42,801 nucleotides of DNA from UBA12068 sp964452415 (GTDB lineage Bacteria > Patescibacteriota > Minisyncoccia > Moranbacterales > GWC2-37-73). Of the stretch, positions 7,833-15,429 are shown one piece after another. Within the stretch, counting starts at the first letter, position 1, and the number at the start of each line of letters is the position of its first letter. The translations under genes and the position numbers were made by a program. The stretch lies in the NCBI GenBank assembly GCA_964452415.1, contig CAYVME010000005.1, forward strand, positions 1-42,801. The letters are read 5' to 3'. The notes beneath the pieces were generated by a model. The model was not told where the DNA came from, searched no databases, and was given only the letters and a program-made list of their open reading frames with translations.

Positions 7833-8399
7833 TTAGGTATGGGTTTTTCTTATAATGTCAGCAACTTCATTTATGGCTTTTTCCAATTCACCCTCTTCAT
7901 TTGTAACTGTGTAATCATAGATATCAACATGCTTGAGCCATTCTTTTGTATATTTCATTCTCTCTTTAACATATTCATCACTTACATTATCCCTTCTGCG
8001 GATACGATTCTCAAGAATTTCAAGTGATGGAGCATTAACAAAAATTGAAACGATCTCCGGATAAATATTTTTTACGGTCATAACACCCTTGTATTCCATT
8101 TTCCAAAGCCCAATTTTACCCGAATTCTGGACTCTTTCCAGTTCTGCTTTTGTTACGCCATACAGATTTCCATTATACTGCTCGGCATATTCAGCAAAAT
8201 CTCCCTTTTCAATCTTTTTTTCAAATTCTTCTCGCGAGATAAAATAATAAGATTTTCCTTCAATATCACCTTCTCTAATGGCTCGAGTGGTTGTATTTAT
8301 GATGCGTTCAATAGGGAAAACCTTCTCAAGGCCCCCAATTATTGAATCTTCTCCTGCGCCTGATGGCCCCGAAATAATGAAAATGTTTGATTTTTGCAT
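7833..8399 (-). CDS. gmk: Guanylate kinase-like protein with altered P-loop
   Basis: A 188-residue guanylate kinase homologue by overall layout: N-terminal IFIISGPSGAG, the GMP-binding region TTRAIREGDIEGKSYYF (~37-53), the E-x-A-x-x-x-GNLYG segment (~68-80), and the lid RIRRRDNVSDEYVKERM (~132-148). The expected P-loop GxGK[ST] reads GAGEDS: the phosphate-binding lysine is replaced by glutamate and the next Ser/Thr by aspartate. Every GMP-site landmark otherwise seems intact. Either the protein uses a modified nucleotide-binding mode or it no longer phosphorylates GMP. It is the first gene of the tilS/ftsH operon, behind a good promoter at 8427-8454. Confidence 0.8.
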   Translation of the reverse strand: MQKSNIFIISGPSGAGEDSIIGGLEKVFPIERIINTTTRAIREGDIEGKSYYFISREEFEKKIEKGDFAEYAEQYNGNLYGVTKAELERVQNSGKIGLWKMEYKGVMTVKNIYPEIVSIFVNAPSLEILENRIRRRDNVSDEYVKERMKYTKEWLKHVDIYDYTVTNEEGELEKAINEVADIIRKTHT

Positions 8400-8426
8400 G
8401 TATTTTTATTTATGGATGAGTTGTTA

Positions 8427-8454
8427 ATTATACCTATATTCTAGCATAATGCAA
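8427..8454 (-). promoter_or_regulatory. Promoter of the gmk-like/tilS/ftsH operon
   Basis: On the minus strand, TTGCAT (8449-8454), a 16-bp spacer and TATAAT (8427-8432), about 30 bases upstream of the ATG at 8399. Confidence 0.65.
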
Positions 8455-8524
8455 CTGTTTAAGCACTAAAAAACCTAAAAGAAAAATTTAATATGATCCA
8501 TTTTTATCCTACACAATTTTGCGA

Positions 8525-8619
8525 GCCCATTTTCTTTCTTGGCCCATATGCAACGAGAGTGAATCGGAGCTTTTGGAAATTGAGTATTTTTCCAAAAGCG
8601 TGCCAAAAAGGAAATGGGC
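8525..8619. repeat. ~95-bp nested palindromic element, copy 1
   Basis: Outer arms GCCCATTTTCTTTCTTGGC (8525-8543) and GCCAAAAAGGAAATGGGC (8602-8619) pair with one bulge. An inner hairpin GCTTTTGGAAA/TTTCCAAAAGC has loop TTGAGTATT. Between outer and inner arms lies CATATGCAACGAGAGTGAATCGGA, split here only for naming: CATATGCAACGAG then AGTGAATCGGA. It lies between the gmk-like gene and rpsA. Other copies are at 15142, 15291, 22510 and 42746. Confidence 0.85.
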
Positions 8620-8656
8620 GAAGCAAAAGACTCCATAAAAGCTTCGCAGACAAAAC

Positions 8657-8685
8657 AAAAACCGCCCCGAAATGAGGCGGTTTTT
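8657..8685 (-). terminator. Rho-independent terminator of rpsA
   Basis: Stem AAAAACCGCC/GGCGGTTTTT with a 9-nt loop, 22 bases after the rpsA stop, with T runs on both strands. Confidence 0.85.
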
Positions 8686-8706
8686 AAAGCTAGACTTAAA
8701 AGAAAA

Positions 8707-9939
8707 TTACTTCTCTTCTTTAATAATCATAAGTCCCATGCGGTGACTTCTTGGCTCAATAGAAAGGATTTTCCAAGCATAGGTTTCTCCGGCATGAAGG
8801 ATTTCATCCATCTTTTTGCCAGGATACACTTCTTGAAATTCGCTAACATGAGCAAGACCATGAATGTCTTTGTCCAGGTATACAAATGCTCCAAATGGGT
8901 TGATCTTGTCGATTTTTCCCTGAACACTGTCGCCAACCTTGTATTTCTCAGCAATTTCACTCCAAGGATCTTTGGCAAGAGCCTTCATTGAAAGTGAGAT
9001 TCGAGTGTCATCAATTCCGATAATTTTCGCTTTGACTTTGTCTCCAGTTTTCACAACAGTTCTTGGATCATCAATAAGTTGCCAAGCAAGTTCTGAAATG
9101 TGAACCAAACCTTCGAGTTTGTCGCTTTCGCGATCTGAAGCCATTTTGGCTGGTGGCAAGAATTTCACGAATGCGCCAAAGTCCACAACACCACTGATTT
9201 CTCCTTCAATCACATCTCCAGCTTGAAGTTTTGAAATCACTTCCTTTTCTTTTTCGCTTGAAGCTGCTCTTTCAGAAACAATCAATTTCTCTGATTCGCG
9301 GTCTGCATCCAAAATTCGAACCAACATTTCTTTTCCAACAAGCTTCTTGAGAAGTTCCAAGATTTTGTTCTTATCACCATCTTCAACGCGAGGATAGTGT
9401 TCGCTTGAAAGCTGGGATACTGGGATAAATCCAGTGATTCCATTAACTTCAACCATAAGACCTCCCTTGTTAGCATCCAAAACTTTGGTTGTAACAACGC
9501 CCATTTGATCTCTTTTGGATTCAAGATCGTCCCAAGCTCTTTCATATGAAGCTTCACGAATTGAAAGTTCGATATATCCGTCCTCATTTTCCATGTCAAC
9601 CAAGGCTGCCCCAACTTTGTCGCCTTTTTTGACTTTTCCAATTGCAAGACCATCCTTGATTTCTTTTCCAAGCACAATACCTGTTCCAAGAGCACCAAGG
9701 TCAAGCAAAAGGGAATTTGAAGTGATATCAATCACGATTCCTTCAATAACCTCTCCAACTTGAGGAATTTTAACCGGATTCTCTTCAAGCAAAACTGCCA
9801 TTGGAGACAAATCTTCAGTTTCAGTTTCCACAATTTTTGCCTTTTTGACCTTCTTAGGAGCCAAAACTGCGTCCTCTTCTTTGATCTTATCAACTTCCTC
9901 GGCAAGTTTGTCGAGAATGTCTTTTTTCTTTAACACCAT
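8707..9939 (-). CDS. rpsA: 30S ribosomal protein S1 (four S1 domains)
   Basis: A 410-residue RNA-binding protein that helps recruit mRNA to the 30S subunit. Four S1 (OB-fold) domains follow a charged N-terminal segment: about residues 60-130 (GEVIEGIVIDI...), 145-215 (GGLMVEVNGITGFIPVSQLS), 235-325 (GDVIEGEISGVVDFGAFVKF, LVHISELAW) and 335-405 (VQGKIDKINPFGAFVYL, GLAHVSEF). E. coli S1 has six domains; four is usual in Firmicutes and Patescibacteria. An upstream TTG at 9960 is in frame, but I chose the ATG at 9939 because it begins the conserved basic N terminus MVLKKKDILDKL. It ends at a strong terminator. Confidence 0.92.
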   Translation of the reverse strand: MVLKKKDILDKLAEEVDKIKEEDAVLAPKKVKKAKIVETETEDLSPMAVLLEENPVKIPQVGEVIEGIVIDITSNSLLLDLGALGTGIVLGKEIKDGLAIGKVKKGDKVGAALVDMENEDGYIELSIREASYERAWDDLESKRDQMGVVTTKVLDANKGGLMVEVNGITGFIPVSQLSSEHYPRVEDGDKNKILELLKKLVGKEMLVRILDADRESEKLIVSERAASSEKEKEVISKLQAGDVIEGEISGVVDFGAFVKFLPPAKMASDRESDKLEGLVHISELAWQLIDDPRTVVKTGDKVKAKIIGIDDTRISLSMKALAKDPWSEIAEKYKVGDSVQGKIDKINPFGAFVYLDKDIHGLAHVSEFQEVYPGKKMDEILHAGETYAWKILSIEPRSHRMGLMIIKEEK

Positions 9940-9988
9940 AATCTTATTATGTTTTTGCAAGTTGTGTCATCTTGCGTTAATTGTTAAT

Positions 9989-10149
9989 GAGTCTGATTGA
10001 AAAGTCTTTTTCGTCGCGAAATTTTCAAATTTCGAGCGAAAAACTTGAAGGTTGAGGATGTGCTACATGGAATGTAACACGACGAGACCTGCAAGTTTTG
10101 CAGCCGTAATTTGAGAATTGCAGCAGGAATAGACTTTTTAATAAGACTC
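9989..10149. repeat. 161-bp structured inverted-repeat element
   Basis: Terminal arms 9989-10006 and 10132-10149 are inverted copies matching at 15 of 18 positions. Inside are three hairpins: TTTTTCG/CGAAAAA extended by CGAAATTT/AAATTTCG (10007-10043), GTGcTACAT/ATGTAaCAC (10060-10080) and CTGCAA/TTGCAG (10089-10103). It fills most of the gap between divergent rpsA and the metallo-hydrolase gene. It could be a miniature mobile element, the folded 5' leader of rpsA, or both. No coding sequence is visible. Confidence 0.6.
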
Positions 10150-10299
10150 TGGAACACAAAAAAATCCCCATTTGAGGGAAATTAATCAGAAATCAAGGCG
10201 AGATTAAAGCATCTCACTATTCAATTTTCTTAATTAATTAACCGTCTGAGTATCTTACACTACATTTTAATATTTGGCAAGCCTTAGGCATAAAAAAGC

Positions 10300-10328
10300 T
10301 CGACAACGAATTTTTGGCGTGATATAAT
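10300..10328 (+). promoter_or_regulatory. Promoter of the metallo-hydrolase gene
   Basis: TCGACA (10300-10305), 17-bp spacer, TATAAT (10323-10328) with an upstream TG (extended -10). It lies 35 bases before the ATG at 10364. Confidence 0.7.
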
Positions 10329-10363
10329 GCTCTAGTAACAAATACTTAACACTCAATATAAAT

Positions 10364-11026
10364 ATGCTCATACAATATTACGGACAATCATGCTTCAAAT
10401 TGACAACCAAACCAGGAGGGAGAGCAACCGATGACATTGTGATCTTTTTTGATCCTTTCGACAAAGAATGCGGGATCAGACCACCACAAGGACAAGCAGA
10501 TGTTGTTTTTGTTTCTCACGATCATCATGACCACAACAATGTTTCAGCCATAAAAGGTGACCCCATTGTGATTGAAACTCCAGGAGAATTTGCAGTCAAA
10601 GGCATCAACATTGTCGGACTTGATTCTTTTCACGATTCAACCGAGGGAGCAGAAAGAGGAAGATCAACAATTTATATCTTGGAAGTTGAAGATTTGAAGA
10701 TTTGTCATCTTGGAGATTTGGGATGCGACCTGACCGGAAAACAACTCGAAGAAATTGACGGCGTGGACATTCTCTTTATTCCAGTTGGCGGAAAATACAC
10801 TCTCGATGGAAAGAAGGCAACTGAGCTCATCAGAAAAATTGAACCCGCAATCGTGATCCCAATGCATTACAAAATCCCAGGACTCACAATTGATATTGAA
10901 GATGAAACGAAATTCTGCAGCGAGATGGGAAATTGCCCAAGCGAAAAAGTTGCCAAATTCAATGTGAAGAAAAAAGATTTGGAAGAGAAAAAAATGGAGG
11001 TTGTTTTGATGAATAATGAAGCCTAG
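10364..11026 (+). CDS. Metallo-beta-lactamase-fold hydrolase (UlaG/UPF0173-like)
   Basis: A 220-residue protein of the metallo-beta-lactamase superfamily. The metal-binding motif HDHHDH (HxHxDH) follows the first strands near residue 52. Further ligand candidates are the His in DSFHDST, the Asp in HLGDLG and the His in IPMHYK. The N terminus MLIQYYGQSCFKLTTKPGG resembles the UlaG/YtnP-like branch. The substrate cannot be told from sequence; members act on lactones, phosphodiesters or nucleic acids. A small membrane-protein gene follows 8 bases later, so the two are probably co-transcribed. Confidence 0.85.
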   Translation: MLIQYYGQSCFKLTTKPGGRATDDIVIFFDPFDKECGIRPPQGQADVVFVSHDHHDHNNVSAIKGDPIVIETPGEFAVKGINIVGLDSFHDSTEGAERGRSTIYILEVEDLKICHLGDLGCDLTGKQLEEIDGVDILFIPVGGKYTLDGKKATELIRKIEPAIVIPMHYKIPGLTIDIEDETKFCSEMGNCPSEKVAKFNVKKKDLEEKKMEVVLMNNEA

Positions 11027-11034
11027 ATTCTAAC

Positions 11035-11340
11035 ATGGATATTGTAAAAAAAATATCAGACAAAATAGAAGAAATCCGAAATGAGCCGGAACATGTTCGA
11101 ATCCGTTGGGTTTGGATTTCGGTTATTGTTTCAATGTTGTTCATTTTGGCGATCTGGATTTTTTCAATGGGATCCTTGTTTCAAGGTGATGAAAATAAAG
11201 ACAACTCTCTTCAGTTGCCGAACATAACCCAGCAACTTCCGGATTTGAAACAAGTGGCGCCTTCATTGGAAGATTTGTCCGAACAGGTTTTAACGATTGA
11301 AAACGAGGGTGTTTCAAATAAATCAAAGACGGGGAACTAG
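11035..11340 (+). CDS. Small single-pass membrane protein
   Basis: A 101-residue protein with a charged N-terminal helix (~1-20), one transmembrane helix at ~24-48 (WVWISVIVSMLFILAIWIF) and a polar Pro/Gln-rich extracytoplasmic tail. No catalytic motif is visible. The 8-base spacing suggests translation coupled to the metallo-hydrolase gene. Small proteins of this layout occur near gyrA in other Patescibacteria genomes as far as I recall; the function is unknown. Confidence 0.7.
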   Translation: MDIVKKISDKIEEIRNEPEHVRIRWVWISVIVSMLFILAIWIFSMGSLFQGDENKDNSLQLPNITQQLPDLKQVAPSLEDLSEQVLTIENEGVSNKSKTGN

Positions 11341-11504
11341 ATTTTGTGCAAGTGTATATTTTTGAAAAATAATTGCAAAAAAGAAAAGATCAAAAATGCA
11401 AACTTGTGCGAAATTTATTCGCGTGTTTACCCAATACAGATAAAAAAATATTCCTAAATAAAAGATTCGTCTGGGCATGGCTTTGGCGGATTTTATAACT
11501 CATC

Positions 11505-13967
11505 ATGAAAGCAGTAGCTCAAAAAAAATTAGACTTTGTTCCAGAAAATATCCAACCTCGTCAAATCGTGGCTGAAGTTCAGCAATCATATTTGGACTAT
11601 GCGATGAGCGTGATCATCGCTCGAGCTCTTCCTGATGTTCGAGATGGTCTCAAGCCAGTTCATCGTCGAATTTTGTATTCCATGTGGGACACGGGTCTTC
11701 GCCCAACCGCAAAATTCCGAAAATCTGCCACTGTGGTCGGAGAAGTGCTTGGAAAATATCATCCACATGGTGATACTGCCGTGTATGATTCAATGGTTCG
11801 ACTTGCTCAAGACTTTTCACTTCGCTATCCATTGGTGTGGGGACAAGGAAACTTCGGTTCGATGGATGGAGACTCTGCAGCTGCGTATCGTTACACTGAA
11901 GCAAAGCTTCGACCAATCGCTGAGGAAATGCTTTTTGACATTGAAAAAGACACGGTTGACTTTGTGCCAAACTTTGATGGTGTCCACAAGGAACCATTAG
12001 TTCTTCCTGCAAAACTTCCACAACTTCTTTTGAATGGAACCATGGGAATCGCAGTTGGAATGGCAACCAACATTCCTCCACACAATTTGAATGAACTTGC
12101 AGATGCTATCAATCACTTGATTGACAATCCCGAAGCAAATGTTGATGATTTGATGAAGTTCATCAAGGGACCTGATTTTCCAACTGGAGGAATCATGTAT
12201 AACACACCCGGAATCAAAGAAGCCTATTCAACCGGAAGAGGAAAGATTGTGACTCGCGCCAAAGCTGAAATCATCGAAACAAAATCTGGAAGCTTCAACA
12301 TCGTGGTCACGGAAATCACATATCTCACCAACAAATCTAATTTAATCATCAAGATTGCTGACCTTGTTAAGGAAGGAAAAATTCTTGGAATCAAAGATCT
12401 TCGAGATGAATCTGACAAAGACGGAGTGCGCATCGTGATCGAGCTCAAAAAAGATGCCTATGCTCAAAAAGTTTTGAACAAATTGTATTTGGCAACTGAT
12501 CTGCAGAAAAATTTCAATGTGAACATGCTTGCTTTGGTTGATGGAATTGATCCTCAAATCCTTTCCCTCAAATCAATCCTTGAACAATACATCACTCATC
12601 GAAACATTGTGGTGACTCGTCGCACACAATTTGATCTTAACAAGGCCAAAGACAGGGCACACATCTTGGAAGGGCTGAAGATTGCCCTGGACAACATTGA
12701 TGCTGTCATTGAAACAATCAAGAAATCCGCAACCAAAGAAGAGGCACATGCAAATTTGATGCGAAAGTTCAAACTTTCACAATTGCAAGCTAGCGCAATT
12801 TTGGAAATGAGACTGCAAACATTGGCCGGTCTTGAAAAAAAGAAAATTGAAGATGAACTTAATGAAAAATTGAAATTAATTGCATTTTTGGAAGACTTGC
12901 TTTCAAGCAAGAAAAAAATCTTGGCTGTGGTGAAAGATGAATTGATTGCGCTCAAGGAAAAATTTGGCGACGAACGAAAAACAAAGGTTCTCAAAACTGG
13001 AATTGAGGAATTCAAACAAGAAGATGTGATTCCAAATGAAGAAGCTATCATTACAATTTCTCAAGATGGATACATCAAAAGAATGAACCCCGATGTATAC
13101 AAAGTGCAAAAAAGAGGAGGCAAGGGAGTGATAGGTGCAACAACGCGTGAAGGGGATGTGATTGAAAAAGTGACCAGCGTGATGGCTCATGACAATTTGA
13201 TGTTCTTCACAAATTCCGGAAAAGTCTTTCAGACAAAAGCTTATGAGATTCCAGAATCAGCTCGAACTTCAAAAGGACAAGCCGTGGTGAATTTCTTGCA
13301 ACTTGCACAAGATGAAAAAATCACAGCCATGATCCCATACAACAAAACTGACGGATACAAATTTTTCTTCATGGCCACAACTCTGGGAGTGGTGAAGAAA
13401 AGCAAGATCGAAGACTTTGACAATGTCCGAAGAAGCGGATTGATTGCAATCACGCTGGACAAGGGAGACACTCTGAACTGGGTTCAACCAACAACAGGGA
13501 CTGATGAAGTTGTAATCAGCACCTCGGAAGGACAAGCTATTCGCTTCAAAGAGTCTGATGTCAGGGCCATGGGACGAGGAGCAGCTGGGGTTCGCGGAAT
13601 CAAGTTGAAAAACAAAGATCTTGTGATTGGCATGGATGTGGTTATCAAGGACCAAAAAGGAAACCAACTCCTCATCATTTCTGAAAACGGATACGGAAAA
13701 CGAACAGACTTGAAATCATACAAGATTCAAAAAAGAGGCGGGTCAGGAATCAAAACTGCCAAAGTGACAACTAAAATTGGAAAGCTGGTTGGAGCAAACA
13801 TCATCAATGTTGATGACTTGGAAGGAGATTTGTTTATCACTTCACTTCAAGGACAAATCATTCGCATCCCACTTGCCAGCATTTCAGTTCTTGGAAGAGC
13901 AACCCAGGGAGTTCGCATCATGCGACCGCAAGCCGGAGACAAAGTTGCAGCATCTGCAATCATCTAA
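11505..13967 (+). CDS. gyrA: DNA gyrase subunit A
   Basis: An 820-residue type IIA topoisomerase subunit that cuts and rejoins DNA while GyrB supplies ATP-driven supercoiling. The N-terminal domain opens with QQSYLDYAMSVIIARALPDV. The quinolone-binding region HPHGDTAVYD has Thr91 and Asp95 where E. coli has Ser83 and Asp87. The catalytic tyrosine is Tyr130 in YRYTE. The C-terminal beta-pinwheel begins around residue 500 and carries a GyrA-box, QKRGGKG (~534), which marks gyrase rather than ParC; a second, similar repeat QKRGGSG appears later. gyrB is not in this window. A clean terminator follows. Confidence 0.97.
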   Translation: MKAVAQKKLDFVPENIQPRQIVAEVQQSYLDYAMSVIIARALPDVRDGLKPVHRRILYSMWDTGLRPTAKFRKSATVVGEVLGKYHPHGDTAVYDSMVRLAQDFSLRYPLVWGQGNFGSMDGDSAAAYRYTEAKLRPIAEEMLFDIEKDTVDFVPNFDGVHKEPLVLPAKLPQLLLNGTMGIAVGMATNIPPHNLNELADAINHLIDNPEANVDDLMKFIKGPDFPTGGIMYNTPGIKEAYSTGRGKIVTRAKAEIIETKSGSFNIVVTEITYLTNKSNLIIKIADLVKEGKILGIKDLRDESDKDGVRIVIELKKDAYAQKVLNKLYLATDLQKNFNVNMLALVDGIDPQILSLKSILEQYITHRNIVVTRRTQFDLNKAKDRAHILEGLKIALDNIDAVIETIKKSATKEEAHANLMRKFKLSQLQASAILEMRLQTLAGLEKKKIEDELNEKLKLIAFLEDLLSSKKKILAVVKDELIALKEKFGDERKTKVLKTGIEEFKQEDVIPNEEAIITISQDGYIKRMNPDVYKVQKRGGKGVIGATTREGDVIEKVTSVMAHDNLMFFTNSGKVFQTKAYEIPESARTSKGQAVVNFLQLAQDEKITAMIPYNKTDGYKFFFMATTLGVVKKSKIEDFDNVRRSGLIAITLDKGDTLNWVQPTTGTDEVVISTSEGQAIRFKESDVRAMGRGAAGVRGIKLKNKDLVIGMDVVIKDQKGNQLLIISENGYGKRTDLKSYKIQKRGGSGIKTAKVTTKIGKLVGANIINVDDLEGDLFITSLQGQIIRIPLASISVLGRATQGVRIMRPQAGDKVAASAII

Positions 13968-13986
13968 AAATCTTTTATCTTAAACA

Positions 13987-14019
13987 TTTAAAGACCTGCC
14001 ACAAGAGCAGGTCTTTAAA
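13987..14019 (+). terminator. Rho-independent terminator of gyrA
   Basis: A perfect 13-bp stem TTTAAAGACCTGC/GCAGGTCTTTAAA with loop CACAAGA, 19 bases after the gyrA stop. Confidence 0.85.
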
Positions 14020-14079
14020 TTTAATGATTTTCATGATAAAATAAAATTACATTATCGCTTTCCAGTCTAAAGAAAAAAC

Positions 14080-14592
14080 ATGAACAAAATAAAAATAAAT
14101 TCCGTGAGAGGTTTTACATTGATCGAACTTTTGATTGTGATCGCAATTATCGGAATCCTAGCTGGAATTGTTTTGGTAAGCACAAGCAAGGCAAGAATGA
14201 AAGCCAGAGACATCAAGAGAATACAGGAGGTCAGCCAAATCCAAACCGCTCTGGAAATGTACTATGCAGAGTATGGCGCCTATCCAAACTCTGATGGTGA
14301 TGGGCTTGGAGGTTGGGATATTGGTAATGCCGATTATCCCTTCATAACACAGCTTGCTAACTATCTCAATCGAGAATTACCAAGAGATAATACCAAGAAC
14401 GGTACTGCTGATGGCTATGTTTACTATCGATACCCTGCAGGCCATCTGGGATGTCCCATAGCAAGAGGCAACTTTTATGTTTTAGGCACAAAACTTGAAG
14501 GAGGGGCTTCGCCTAATAGTCCCGGTTGGAGTTGTCCAGGCGGGGACTGGCAAACTGTGTACGGATGGGTAACCGGCAAATTTGAACGCTAA
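14080..14592 (+). CDS. Type IV prepilin / pseudopilin
   Basis: A 170-residue PilA/PulG-type protein. A short basic leader ends in RG before FTLIELLIVIAIIGILAGIV; the prepilin peptidase would cut between Gly11 and Phe12, and Glu16 is the conserved mature residue 5. The ~20-residue hydrophobic helix is followed by the amphipathic helix (ARMKARDIKRIQEVSQIQTAL) and a globular C-terminal domain with two cysteines (GCPI, WSCPG) that may form a disulfide. Type IV pili are widespread in Patescibacteria for host attachment and DNA uptake. No assembly genes (pilB, pilC, pilD) are in the window, so this looks like an orphan or minor pilin. Confidence 0.88.
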   Translation: MNKIKINSVRGFTLIELLIVIAIIGILAGIVLVSTSKARMKARDIKRIQEVSQIQTALEMYYAEYGAYPNSDGDGLGGWDIGNADYPFITQLANYLNRELPRDNTKNGTADGYVYYRYPAGHLGCPIARGNFYVLGTKLEGGASPNSPGWSCPGGDWQTVYGWVTGKFER

Positions 14593-14732
14593 TTTCTCAA
14601 TTATTTCAACTATGTAATCAATTCCATTAAAAAAAATTAATTTCGAATTTGACTTTATTCCAAATCAAGATTGTACTTGCCAAAAAAGACTCCTTATGTT
14701 ATGGTTTTAGGGTAATTAATATTTAGCATACA

Positions 14733-14780
14733 TTGGTTTTCGGCCTTTCATTGGAGCAACACTAGCTCCAAAGTAACCAA
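14733..14780 (+). promoter_or_regulatory. Putative structured leader of rpsO (S15 autoregulation)
   Basis: A two-layer hairpin upstream of rpsO: outer TTGGTT (14733-14738)/AACCAA (14775-14780), inner TTGGAGC (14751-14757)/GCTCCAA (14765-14771). S15 represses its own mRNA through varied leader structures in several bacterial groups, and the position 26 bases before the ATG fits that role. The regulatory function is inference. Confidence 0.4.
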
Positions 14781-14805
14781 AACTATTGTATTGCCACAAA
14801 ATGCT

Positions 14806-15075
14806 ATGGCTTTAACGCACAAGCAAAAGGAAAAAGTGACCAAGGATGTGAAGCGTCACGACAAGGATACTGGTTCTCCAGAATATCAAATCGCGATGTT
14901 CACAGAGAAAATCAAGAAATTGACTTCTCACCTTAAGAAGAACAAAAAGGATTTCCATTCTCGTCGGGGACTTCTGAAAATGGTTGCAAAAAGACGAAAA
15001 CTTCTTGCATATCTTGAAAAAACAAACGAGAAGACTTACAAAAAAATCATCAAGGAACTTGGTCTTAAGGGCTAA
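14806..15075 (+). CDS. rpsO: 30S ribosomal protein S15
   Basis: An 89-residue primary-binding protein of the 30S platform. The family features are clear: GSPEYQIAMFTEKIKKLTSHLKKNKKDFHSRRGLL, split as GSPEYQIAMFTEKI and HLKKNKKDFHSRRGLL, plus MVAKRRKLLAYL near the C terminus. Length matches the usual 88-90 residues when the ATG at 14806 (MALTHKQK) is used; a TTG five codons upstream is less likely. A terminator follows directly and a possible regulatory hairpin precedes it. In many bacteria rpsO and pnp are adjacent; here they are separated by ~3 kb of repeats and accessory genes. Confidence 0.96.
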   Translation: MALTHKQKEKVTKDVKRHDKDTGSPEYQIAMFTEKIKKLTSHLKKNKKDFHSRRGLLKMVAKRRKLLAYLEKTNEKTYKKIIKELGLKG

Positions 15076-15084
15076 TATTTCTTT

Positions 15085-15116
15085 CAAAAGACAGGTTTTC
15101 CTGTCTTTTGTTTTTT
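15085..15116 (+). terminator. Rho-independent terminator of rpsO
   Basis: A perfect 11-bp stem CAAAAGACAGG/CCTGTCTTTTG, loop TTTT, then six Ts. Confidence 0.9.
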
Positions 15117-15141
15117 ATAGAAGGTTTATGTTTTTTTGTGA

Positions 15142-15236
15142 GTCTGTTTTCTTTCGAGGCAATAGCGAGCGACAGTGAGCTCTTAGCGAAGCAGTCATAG
15201 CTCCTGACTGCGAGCGTGCCGAAAAAGGAAACAGGC
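15142..15236. repeat. ~95-bp nested palindromic element, divergent copy 2
   Basis: Outer arms GTCTGTTTTCTTTCGAGGC (15142-15160) and GCCGAAAAAGGAAACAGGC (15218-15236); inner hairpin GCAGTCA/TGACTGC. Same length and plan as the copy at 8525, and it shares the GACAGTGA-type internal motif and AGCGTGCC before the right arm, but the inner hairpin sequence is different. Confidence 0.75.
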
Positions 15237-15290
15237 GAAACAAAACTTTTCATAAAAATAATTTAGCAACAGTACCTACGCAATTGCTCA

Positions 15291-15384
15291 ACCATTTCTC
15301 TTTTTGGCACGCTTTTGAATAAATGCTCAATATTCAAAAGCTCCGATTCACTGTCGTTGCATATGGGCCAAAAAGAAAAATAGT
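15291..15384. repeat. ~95-bp nested palindromic element, copy 3 (inverted)
   Basis: Reverse-oriented copy. Arms ACCATTTCTCTTTTTGGC (15291-15308) and GCCAAAAAGAAAAATAGT (15367-15384), inner hairpin GCTTTTGAATA/TATTCAAAAGC. Almost identical to the copy cut by the window end at 42746, including the flanking GCAATTGCTC. Confidence 0.85.
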
Positions 15385-15429
15385 CTCACATTACTAATTT
15401 GAACAAATAAGTTTTAAACAAAAAAATTT

